Origin: Opitutaceae bacterium
GTDB taxonomy: Bacteria > Verrucomicrobiota > Verrucomicrobiia > Opitutales > Opitutaceae
Direction: 5' to 3'
Length of the DNA stretch: 64,000 nt
Assembly (NCBI GenBank): GCA_028284385.1
Contig: JANQRT010000022.1
Location: 1-64,000, forward strand
Positions 1 to 7,362 of the stretch are shown in pieces (positions within the stretch are counted from its first letter, which is position 1; each line of letters opens with the position of its first letter). The notes under the pieces are model-generated. The model saw nothing but the letters and a program-made list of their open reading frames with translations, had not been told where the DNA came from and searched no databases. The translations under genes were made by a program, and so were the position numbers.

Positions 1-830
1 TCCTCTCCTTCCTTGCCGCTACTGTAAAAGCCTACTTCGGTTCCTGCCGCGAAGTAAAACGCGTCTCCGGCCTGGCAGGGGTGCCTTTGAACGTTGCCCC
101 ATTTGTCGAGCCCGGCGACCATGTAGCCGTAGCCTCTCAAGACGTAGTACATTTCCTCTTGCGTCGGGTGGCGATGAGGCTTGTTGGTCCCTCCAGGAGA
201 GAAATCCATCAGGAACAGGCTCACCATTTGGTAGGCCGCAGCAAGCCTGTCCCGAGCGCTTTCAGTGGTACCCATAAGGAGCTTGTATTTGGTGGTTGGG
301 CCGTGACTGCCGAGCACCAGAAGCTTTACTTCGTCTGCGCTAGCCAGCTGCAGTTCGTCCGTAGGCTTTACTTCGACTTCTTTGGGTATCGAATATCCCA
401 TGACAAGGATCTGAATCGGGTCTTCGTTCCCGTTTCTAATTCCATGGTTCACGCCTACTGGTAGATACATGAAGTCATTTTCCTTTATCTCTGCTTCCTT
501 GTCTCCATAAATCAAGGTTCCTTGCCCAGCTGTTACATAGTATATTTGTTCCTCGTCTGGATAGCTGACCACGTTGCTGGAGCCATCCTTGTAGACCGTC
601 AGTTCACCAAAACGAACAACGCCATTGAGCAGTTTTCCCTGTTTGTCGCCTTTCCCGAAAATCGGTTTATAGTAGGCCGTTTCCGTTCCCTCCGTTAAGT
701 CGTCCGCCTGCGGTTTAATGAGGGAAATGTTTCTAAGCAAAAACAGCTGGTCTGAAGCCGTCGCTGTCGAGCCTAGCGAAAACAGAAGCCAAACAGCCAG
801 ACTGATTGAATTGCGGAGTGGGGTAGTCAT
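1..830 (-). CDS. Secreted bicupin protein (partial, C-terminus beyond window start)
   Basis: I translated this frame by hand. It is open from an ATG at 830 down to base 1 with no stop, so about 276 N-terminal residues are visible. The first ~25 residues are a hydrophobic leader ending in TATAS, which fits a signal peptide. Two cupin modules follow. The first contains YPDEEQIYYVTAGQGTLIYG and later PVGVNHGIRNG. The second contains GGTNKPHRHPTQEEMYYVLR, giving the HxH...E pattern of cupin metal ligands. The substrate cannot be read from the sequence; secreted bicupins include sugar isomerases, oxalate decarboxylases and sensory proteins. A weak purine-rich CTGCGGGAT lies just before the start. 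The neighbouring genes are a phosphatase and sugar-handling enzymes, so carbohydrate binding is possible but is inference. Confidence 0.8.
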   Translation of the reverse strand, partial: MTTPLRNSISLAVWLLFSLGSTATASDQLFLLRNISLIKPQADDLTEGTETAYYKPIFGKGDKQGKLLNGVVRFGELTVYKDGSSNVVSYPDEEQIYYVTAGQGTLIYGDKEAEIKENDFMYLPVGVNHGIRNGNEDPIQILVMGYSIPKEVEVKPTDELQLASADEVKLLVLGSHGPTTKYKLLMGTTESARDRLAAAYQMVSLFLMDFSPGGTNKPHRHPTQEEMYYVLRGYGYMVAGLDKWGNVQRHPCQAGDAFYFAAGTEVGFYSSGKEGE

Positions 831-1020
831 ATCCCGCAGGTTAAGACTGTTGTGATATTTTTCTAATAAAAAAGCGTTTCAGGCGTGAAAATCGTTTTGT
901 AACCGAATAATTTCAATTTCCCGGTATCGGGTGGATCCATTTACTTGATGCCTTTTCTCTTACTGAAATCAGAAAGGTCTCGTCGTTTTTGAAATGAGTT
1001 TATCAATACGCCGCCTGTTC

Positions 1021-2544
1021 CTATTTCTTTTCTCGTGGAGCTTTCAACGCGTTTGCGTAAAGGATCGATGCGTCGGTGATCTGATCAGGCGAACCTCCTG
1101 ATTTACGATTCAGCAATTTGCCATTGGAGTCGTAATAGCGGATCTCCATCCGTCGATTGTCGAGAGGGCCTTTGAAATCCAGAACCAAAAAGTTTCTTTG
1201 ACCAACGCGATCAACATCCGGCTCATCAAAAATGTCGTATCGGCTTTGATTGTTTCTTCGACCCTCCCATGAGCCCGAGGTTAAAGGAGAGGTGGTGATC
1301 TCGTGAAGTGTGTACCGTTCTCCCTTAATGCCTGCTCTGCCAGGTATCCCCGGCGCGCCGCCACCAACGTATTCAATTTTGTTCACTTCACCGAAATGGA
1401 CGTCTCCTGACAGAAAGACTACTCCATCGATGCCTTCCTCGACGATGCGATCGACGAGGTACTTCCACTCGTCATTAAGATTCTGATACTCGTAGCTATC
1501 CAATACTTGGTTCCCAATGCATATGATATTGAAGCGGGCAGGATAGCTCCTGAAATCGCTAGACATCTGGCTTTGAGCCCAGACTAGCTGATTGACGAGC
1601 CATTCCATCTGGCCCTTGCCGATCTTGTGTTTCTCTTTTCCAAAGGGCTTTGGATTCGAGGTGGCGCTGGTCAGATAATTTCGATTGTCCAGCAAATAGA
1701 AATTGGCGTCTCCCCAGTTGAAGAAAGTGAAAATACCAGGGGTCTCTGGCAGACCCGAGCTGGGATTCGCCCAAAACAGATCGAATACTTCCTTCGCGAT
1801 CCCTTTGAGGGGGAAGCTGCTGCCAATATCGTTAGGTCCGTAATCGTGGTCGTCCCAAATAGCGAAATGGTGGGCGTTGGCTAGGAGGCCTCTCAACTCG
1901 GGGATGGCTCTATCGTGAGTCCATCGATGAATCATTCCTTCGCGACTTTCGAAATCGTTCTCCCGATAGTAGACATTGTCGCCCAGCCAAAGCATGAGGT
2001 CAGGCCTTTTCTCGTAGATCGATTCGAAAATGTAGTAGTCTCCGCCATACGGATCTCCTCCCTCGCGATCGTAGCCTTCTTCGTTGATGAAGGCGCAGCT
2101 TCCTGCGGCTACGCGAAAGTCGAAGATGGAGTGGCGCGAATCGCCATCGGGAATAAATCGCCAACGTGGTTTTACCTGGAAACGTCTAGGGACTTTGATG
2201 TTGGCTTTGTATTCTTCGCGAAAATACGTTTCCTGAAGATCGTCGTTTACGAAGACTTCGTATTCATAATGTTGACCGGGTACTAGTCCTTTTGTAAGCG
2301 TCACTTTCGCGACATTCGCGTTGTTGGCAGTCGTTTTGACTGTAGGACTTTTGTGTCTTTCCGCCCCACTCGAATCCGATTTCCAGTACTCGATTCTCAC
2401 TTCGGCCGGCTCTGAAGTTTGAGTCCAGATGGTCACGGTTTTCATGGTGCTGGTAGTAGGCATCGGACCATTTAGAAGAGCCGGACCAGCCCATACTTGA
2501 AAAGACAGGAAAATCGAGAAGCTGATGAAAAGGATGGATTTCAT
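1021..2544 (-). CDS. PhoD-like alkaline phosphatase / metallophosphatase, exported
   Basis: The 507-residue protein has a signal peptide (residues 1-19, ending VWAG). An N-terminal fibronectin-like region (about 25-110) precedes a calcineurin-type metallophosphatase core. The metal-binding blocks of the PhoD family are visible: GSCAF at 148, LGDNVYYR near 187, WDDHDYGPND near 230 and LSGDVHFGE near 378. PhoD enzymes are exported, usually Ca/Fe-dependent phosphomonoesterases or phosphodiesterases that release phosphate from organic esters. The length is usual for the family. It ends about 95 bp downstream of the lactonase gene on the same strand, so co-transcription with the sugar genes is possible. 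The family assignment is firm; the actual substrate is not. Confidence 0.9.
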   Translation of the reverse strand: MKSILFISFSIFLSFQVWAGPALLNGPMPTTSTMKTVTIWTQTSEPAEVRIEYWKSDSSGAERHKSPTVKTTANNANVAKVTLTKGLVPGQHYEYEVFVNDDLQETYFREEYKANIKVPRRFQVKPRWRFIPDGDSRHSIFDFRVAAGSCAFINEEGYDREGGDPYGGDYYIFESIYEKRPDLMLWLGDNVYYRENDFESREGMIHRWTHDRAIPELRGLLANAHHFAIWDDHDYGPNDIGSSFPLKGIAKEVFDLFWANPSSGLPETPGIFTFFNWGDANFYLLDNRNYLTSATSNPKPFGKEKHKIGKGQMEWLVNQLVWAQSQMSSDFRSYPARFNIICIGNQVLDSYEYQNLNDEWKYLVDRIVEEGIDGVVFLSGDVHFGEVNKIEYVGGGAPGIPGRAGIKGERYTLHEITTSPLTSGSWEGRRNNQSRYDIFDEPDVDRVGQRNFLVLDFKGPLDNRRMEIRYYDSNGKLLNRKSGGSPDQITDASILYANALKAPREKK

Positions 2545-2639
2545 GGTCTCGATAGTGCTGCTGCGGTGATGAGATTCAAAGCAGAACTCGAAAAGCGACG
2601 AATCGTAACGCGTTCTTAAACTTGTCCGTGAGAGTCTCT

Positions 2640-3497
2640 CTAGCCTTCGAAGGCGTTAGCCGGAATACCGACCGCTCCGGGGCGACAAACGAATAGATTG
2701 CCGCTTTGCGGATGCCTGCCTAATTCCTCCTCGCTCATACCGACACTGGCGGTAGTAATGTAAAGGTCGCCTAAGTCGTCCCCTCCAAAGGCGCAAGCCG
2801 TCACTCTGGGAACCGGAAGCGGTATCTCTTCGAGAATCTCCCCTGTGTCTCGATCGAAGCATACGACGCGATTTCCGTTGAAGAAAGCTATCCAGAGATT
2901 GCCCTGAGTATCGATGGCCATGCCGTCCGGAACGCCCGGAAGCGATTCGGTGGAGAAGGCCATGCGTCGATTTGAAATGTCTCCCGTTTCTTGATGGTAG
3001 TCGAATTTATCTACTCTCTTGTTTCCTGAATCGATGTAGTAGAAAGCGTTTTCCCACCAAGTGAGACCATTGGAACAGCCGACTCCGTCGAAAAGCTGTT
3101 CGCATTTACCCTTTTTGTTCAGGCGAAAGAATCCGCCGTTTTTATCGGATCCTATTGTGCCTGCTAGCAGATTTCCAAGCGGATCGCACTTCCCGTCATT
3201 GAAACGTCCGTTCATGGAATCCTTTGACGGCGAATCCAGGACCTCTTGCGACCCCGTCCGAGGGTCGAACGCCATGAATCCGTTTTCCGTGGCGAGAATC
3301 AATCCACCTGAGCTTCTTGGAACGACAGTTCCGACTTGTATGCCGATTTCCCAGATTTCCTTTTCCCCCGTGGAGGGAGTATATCGAAGAACTTTGCCTT
3401 CTCGAATATCCACCCAGTAAAGAGAATCCTGATACCAAATTGGTCCCTCGCCTAGAGTAGACGTTCTTTCCCAAGCGATTTCCAGTTCTAAACTCAT
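2640..3497 (-). CDS. SMP-30/gluconolactonase/regucalcin-family lactonase
   Basis: The protein has 285 residues from the ATG at 3497. I chose that start because it overlaps the upstream stop as ATGA, a typical translational coupling; an upstream in-frame start would add 10 unlikely residues. The six-bladed propeller signatures of the SMP-30 family are present: GEGPIWYQDSLYWVDI at the N-terminus with the metal-binding Glu, FNDGKCDPLGNLLAGT, and VPDGMAIDTQGNLWIAFFNG. Such enzymes open sugar lactones to aldonic acids with a divalent metal. There is no signal peptide, so it acts in the cytoplasm. With the overlapping sugar isomerase it forms a two-gene unit for oxidative sugar catabolism; which lactone it opens is unknown. 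Confidence 0.88.
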   Translation of the reverse strand: MSLELEIAWERTSTLGEGPIWYQDSLYWVDIREGKVLRYTPSTGEKEIWEIGIQVGTVVPRSSGGLILATENGFMAFDPRTGSQEVLDSPSKDSMNGRFNDGKCDPLGNLLAGTIGSDKNGGFFRLNKKGKCEQLFDGVGCSNGLTWWENAFYYIDSGNKRVDKFDYHQETGDISNRRMAFSTESLPGVPDGMAIDTQGNLWIAFFNGNRVVCFDRDTGEILEEIPLPVPRVTACAFGGDDLGDLYITTASVGMSEEELGRHPQSGNLFVCRPGAVGIPANAFEG

Positions 3498-4243
3498 GTT
3501 GCTAGCGCTCGCATTTTTTCCACGCATGATTTGAGGGCGGGAACGGGATCTTCCGGGTCGGCTTCATATTCAAGAATAGATACGCCGTTGAAATCCTGAT
3601 TTTCAAGTTCGGCCAAAAGGGCTGGCAGGTCGAGCGTACCTTCTCCTACCACCGTGTCATTCCATTGGCCATTGGGCGAGAACGTGAAATCCTTGAAATG
3701 CATCCCTTTAATCTTTCCTGAGTAGTCTTTGGCCCACTGCACTGGATCTCCATGGCGAGGTCCGATTTGCATAACCCATGCCGTATCCATGCAAAGCCCT
3801 ATCTGCGGCATTCCTAAATCGATAAGCAGCTGCATAACATCAGGGCTTCCTCCGAACATGTAGCCGCCGTGCGAGTGAATTCCCACTTGTATGCCATAAG
3901 CGTCGCTCCATCCTTTTACTTGGGCAATGGCTTTGGAAAAAGTGCCGACTTTAAAATGGCAGGATACGTGTTTGGCTCCCGCTGCAGCCGCGCTTTCGAA
4001 GATCGCTTCGTCGTTCGCGTCGCCGTCGAAAGTCTCGACTCCAATGGAGACGATTGAGATCCCCGCGTCTTCGTAAATCGTGACCGCTTCTTTCCATTTC
4101 CCCACATCGTGGAAATCCGCATGGACCCGACACACTTCCACGCGTTCAAGGCCAATCTCCCTCACTTTGCTAGCGACTTCGGCGTTTTCCTTGAAGTTTC
4201 GAAAGCAGAAACTCTGCACTGCTAGTGTATCCAGAATACTCAT
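3494..4243 (-). CDS. Sugar phosphate isomerase/epimerase (xylose isomerase-like TIM barrel)
   Basis: The 249-residue protein has the AP-endonuclease-2/xylose-isomerase-like barrel architecture. The usual metal-ligand positions appear in order: a Glu in SIGVETFDGD, a His in IGIHSHGG, an Asp in IGLCMDTAW, a His in KGMHFKDFTF and a Glu in VSILEYEADP. Family members isomerise or epimerise sugars and inositols in the cytoplasm. The gene is the first of a unit with the SMP-30 lactonase and is divergent from the sulfatase at 4489. The specific substrate cannot be assigned; L-xylulose, tagatose and inosose enzymes look alike at this level. Confidence 0.85.
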   Translation of the reverse strand: MSILDTLAVQSFCFRNFKENAEVASKVREIGLERVEVCRVHADFHDVGKWKEAVTIYEDAGISIVSIGVETFDGDANDEAIFESAAAAGAKHVSCHFKVGTFSKAIAQVKGWSDAYGIQVGIHSHGGYMFGGSPDVMQLLIDLGMPQIGLCMDTAWVMQIGPRHGDPVQWAKDYSGKIKGMHFKDFTFSPNGQWNDTVVGEGTLDLPALLAELENQDFNGVSILEYEADPEDPVPALKSCVEKMRALAT

Positions 4244-4488
4244 AATGTTTCTTTCCTTGATCTAGGCGGGAAAGTTCCCAAACGCCAACAACGAAATGCG
4301 AATTAGCTCAAGGATTTCCGTCCTCGAGGAATCGAGATCTTCCCGCCTTTGGCCAGTGTGAGAGGATTCTTAAGTAAGAATCTCAGGCTGGTCTGCGTCG
4401 GTTTTTCTATAGTGAAGCGATAATGGGTGCCCTTAATTGCCTCTGAGAGAGTAACTAAACGAGATCGCTTGTCGTTGCTAATCTAGAA

Positions 4489-6000
4489 ATGGCATATCCT
4501 TTTCCGATTCAGGTTTTTCAATTCATGTCTAGATTTAGAGCTTCCCTGTTTTTAATTGGGGTCGGTTTGCATTTGCAGGCCGCGTACTCGAGCAATGAAC
4601 TCAGTATCGAACGTGTTGATACTGGAGTCTCTATCAGCTGGATTGGAAACGAGCAGCTCTATCGTTCCACTGAGGTCGGCTTTCAGGAATCTGTCCTGGT
4701 TGCTGCTCAATCTCCCTACTTTGAAAAACTGGAGCAAACGGCTTTCTTTCGCCTATCGGATAACGTGCCCAATATTCTACTACTGATTGTCGATGACTGG
4801 GGTATCGATTCGATTCCGCTTTATAACCAGGATGCCTCCGCTTCGCTACCCCCTATGCCCAATCTTGATCAGCTAGCGGCATCCGGGATTCTATTTGAAA
4901 ACGCCTACGCTCAACCCACTTGTTCGCCAACGCGAGCTACCATGATCACAGGACGCTTCGCTTTTCGCCATGGCGTTGGAGCCCCTGTGTCCCAGAATGA
5001 GTCTTTATCCGAATCGGAGACGACCCTGCCGGAAGTCTTCGCCTTGGCCAATAGCCCTTATTCGGTGGCGGCCTTTGGAAAATGGCATCAGACACAAGGT
5101 CAGGCGGGAACGATAGATGATACACCGAATACGATTGGGGGCTGGCCTCATTATTCGGGAAGCATTGGAGGGGGAGTCGGCAACTACCAGAGTTGGCGTA
5201 AAGTCGTAAATGGATCTGCCACTACCGGAGTGCAGACGTATGCCACTACCGAGACTGTAAACGATGCTTCGAACTGGATCGATGCCAATCAAGGCAATCC
5301 TTGGTTCGCCTGGGTCGCCTTTAATGCGGCTCATGCGCCTTTCCATAATCCTCCTGATTCATTGCATGGCTATGAAGGCATTCCAGACGAGCCTATGGGA
5401 GCTCAACGACGGCGCGCTTATGAAGCCAGTCTGGAAGCTTTGGATACGGAGATTGGGCGACTGCTTGAATCGGTTGATCTCAGCGAAACCTACGTTATCC
5501 TTTTGGGTGACAATGGAACTCCCAACGCCGTTGTTCAACCGCCTTTTACCAATTCCCGAGCTAAGGGTTCGCTCTACGAGGGAGGTACCCATGTGCCGAT
5601 GATTCTCGCTGGTCCTTCCATCACGCAGCCTGGAATGGAAGAATCGTTGGTCCATTGCGTTGATATCTTTGCGACGGTTCTGGGTATGGCTGGTATCCAA
5701 TACGAGGACCATCTGCCGGCCGAGACCGTCATTGATTCGGTTTCACTACTTGATGTCCTCGGAAACGCTTCTCCAATTCGTGAATACGTCCTTTGCGAGT
5801 CTTTTGGATCGAATGCCGGAAGAATCGGCAAAGCCATTCGGGAAGGTCCTTACAAGCTAGTAAGATTGGATGACTCGGCTGACGAATTCTACGATGTCGC
5901 TTCTGATCCCAGCGAGCAGGTCAATCTGCTTTCCGGTTCTTTGAACGCGGACCAGCAGGCAGCCTATGAGAAGCTGTCAGGTTTTCTCGGCGGTCTTTAG
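4489..6000 (+). CDS. Secreted type I sulfatase with extra N-terminal module
   Basis: A 503-residue sulfatase of the alkaline-phosphatase superfamily. The FGly signature CSPTR is at residues 145-149, followed by TMITGR. ILLLIVDDWGID (near 96) supplies metal-binding Asp residues, and ILLGDNGTP is the downstream metal-binding block. A hydrophobic segment near residues 17-34 looks like a signal peptide, so translation may really begin at the second ATG (4525); neither start has a clear Shine-Dalgarno. Residues ~36-90 form an additional module with a SPYFEKLEQTAFFRL ending. I have the impression that similar modules are often appended to secreted verrucomicrobial enzymes. Activity needs conversion of the Cys to formylglycine, and no modifying enzyme is encoded in this window. 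The sulfated substrate is unknown. Confidence 0.9.
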   Translation: MAYPFPIQVFQFMSRFRASLFLIGVGLHLQAAYSSNELSIERVDTGVSISWIGNEQLYRSTEVGFQESVLVAAQSPYFEKLEQTAFFRLSDNVPNILLLIVDDWGIDSIPLYNQDASASLPPMPNLDQLAASGILFENAYAQPTCSPTRATMITGRFAFRHGVGAPVSQNESLSESETTLPEVFALANSPYSVAAFGKWHQTQGQAGTIDDTPNTIGGWPHYSGSIGGGVGNYQSWRKVVNGSATTGVQTYATTETVNDASNWIDANQGNPWFAWVAFNAAHAPFHNPPDSLHGYEGIPDEPMGAQRRRAYEASLEALDTEIGRLLESVDLSETYVILLGDNGTPNAVVQPPFTNSRAKGSLYEGGTHVPMILAGPSITQPGMEESLVHCVDIFATVLGMAGIQYEDHLPAETVIDSVSLLDVLGNASPIREYVLCESFGSNAGRIGKAIREGPYKLVRLDDSADEFYDVASDPSEQVNLLSGSLNADQQAAYEKLSGFLGGL

Positions 6001-6081
6001 AAATTGTAAATCCGTATTTAGAAAAGACTGGAATGTTGGGTTCGGCTTGCTTTATCGACTGACTGGCGTACCGGTTGCATC

Positions 6082-6726
6082 ATGCTTTCCTTCAGGTCGC
6101 TTCTGTTGATCGGCATTACTTTTTCAAGCGCGGGATCGCCAGCTTTCTGTAGTGGACATTTGGATGTGAGCAATGTTGTGCCTACCTCCGATTTTCGATA
6201 CGTTAGGCAATCGAGTAGCAGTTCCTTTCAGAGGCAGCGTTTCGAACCCACAAGACCAAGCTATTCGCAAACCCGGAATGTATCGAGATGGGGAGGCGCT
6301 GATCGTCTCGGTCCTCAAGCAACTCGGAATCGTTTGAGCAAACGCTATGAGCCTACGCGGCCGAAAACCACTTTCGATGATCGCTCGGCTCCTGCGATTT
6401 CCCAAACGAAGCGGTATGAACCTACGAGACCGAATCGTTCTCAAGATTTTGGCAGTTCTTCGTTTGCTTTCGAAAACTACCAGGAACCATCTTCGTCTCG
6501 GGAAAAGGGAAGCTTTTCTCCTTTCGAGAGCTATGAACAAGGAATGTCGGGATATGGCAAGTACGAGACTTTGAATTCCGGCTATCAGAACTACCAGGAA
6601 AGTAGGGGAGCAGGCCGTCGGATTCGGAAGATGGGAAGGATGATCTGCAAGCCTGTAGAATCCACGTTTAAATTTTCCAGGAAAGCGGTTTCCAACATCT
6701 CCTTTGGGTGGCTTCCGTTCCTATAG
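6082..6726 (+). CDS. Secreted protein of unknown function with RYEPTRP repeats
   Basis: I do not recognise a family for this 214-residue protein. It starts with a plausible signal peptide (MLSFRSLLLIGITFSSAGSP, then AFCSG). The mature part is rich in Ser, Arg, Tyr and Pro and looks disordered. The heptad RYEPTRP or RFEPTRP occurs three times (near residues 54, 87 and 111), each preceded by Gln or Lys. Later ENYQEPSSSR and QNYQESRGAG form a second imperfect repeat. The C-terminus is basic and ends with a short hydrophobic stretch. It lies 81 bp after the sulfatase on the same strand. A surface or envelope role is a guess from composition alone. Confidence 0.6.
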   Translation: MLSFRSLLLIGITFSSAGSPAFCSGHLDVSNVVPTSDFRYVRQSSSSSFQRQRFEPTRPSYSQTRNVSRWGGADRLGPQATRNRLSKRYEPTRPKTTFDDRSAPAISQTKRYEPTRPNRSQDFGSSSFAFENYQEPSSSREKGSFSPFESYEQGMSGYGKYETLNSGYQNYQESRGAGRRIRKMGRMICKPVESTFKFSRKAVSNISFGWLPFL

Positions 6727-7076
6727 ACAAGCGATTATCTGACCCAGGAAATTTAATGCTTCTCCTCTAGCTTGCCATCCGAAGCCTTGGCGAAGGCTGG
6801 CGGAAGCCGCGCGTAGCTTACTTAGATGTTTTTTGCCCGTGCGTCGCTTTCCAAGCTATGCAGGGCACGTTTCGCCAACACTTCGCTTTGGCGAAGCGTG
6901 GTGCTCAGGGCGGGATTGGATTGAACCTAAGACGGTTCAAGTCCTCCGGACTAACGCTTAGCGTTATCCCTTCTCCGCTCCTAAAGTCGCTTCGTCGAAC
7001 TTCGTTCTCGTCCCTCTCAAGTCTAACTCAGAAGATTTCTGCTTTCTGGCTTGCCAGCCGAAGCCTCGGCGAAGGC
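6727..7076. other. Intergenic region with short hairpin repeats and a tRNA 3'-end copy
   Basis: I find no convincing gene here. The stretch contains two related hairpin-forming segments (around 6779-6805 and 7057-7078, both built on CGAAGCCT.GGCGAAGGCTGG) and a third hairpin near 6881-6898. At 6899-6915 there is an exact 17-base copy of the 3' end of the neighbouring tRNA-Leu. An open frame across 6858-7247 exists only because it reads antisense through the tRNA gene. Confidence 0.6.
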
Positions 7077-7161
7077 TGGTGCTCAGGGCGGGACTCGAAC
7101 CCGCACGGCTTGCGCCATACGCCCCTCAAGCGTACGTGTCTACCAATTCCACCACCTGAGC
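7077..7161 (-). tRNA. tRNA-Leu (anticodon GAG)
   Basis: Read on the minus strand, the 85 bases fold as a class II tRNA. The acceptor stem GCTCAGG pairs with CCTGAGC, followed by discriminator A and an encoded CCA. The anticodon stem TACGC/GCGTA closes the loop TTGAGGG, giving anticodon GAG, which reads CUC and CUU leucine codons. A long variable arm (TGGCGCAAGCCG) is typical of leucine tRNAs. The T arm GCGGGTTCGAGTCCCGC is intact. Confidence 0.96.
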
Positions 7162-7362
7162 TCGGAAAGGCCGTTAAAAAGGAAAATAATCCCAGGGATG
7201 TAAAGAGCCAAAATAAACATTTCGCCTATTTGCTGCTATTGAATTGATTCCTTGAACATTCCTCGGTTATTACCTTACTTGCTTTACCAATTTTCTACGC
7301 GACTTATCTTCAAACTATAAACATCGGGACGCCCCTTCCGGCATCCTTTTTTACCATACGCT

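Noticed and set aside
81-464. Plus-strand open frame of 127 codons
   Set aside because: It is antisense to the bicupin gene, whose minus-strand frame has a signal peptide and cupin motifs throughout.
6858-7247. Plus-strand open frame of 129 codons
   Set aside because: It reads antisense through tRNA-Leu (the SGRDSNPHG string is the usual artefact) and through hairpin repeats.
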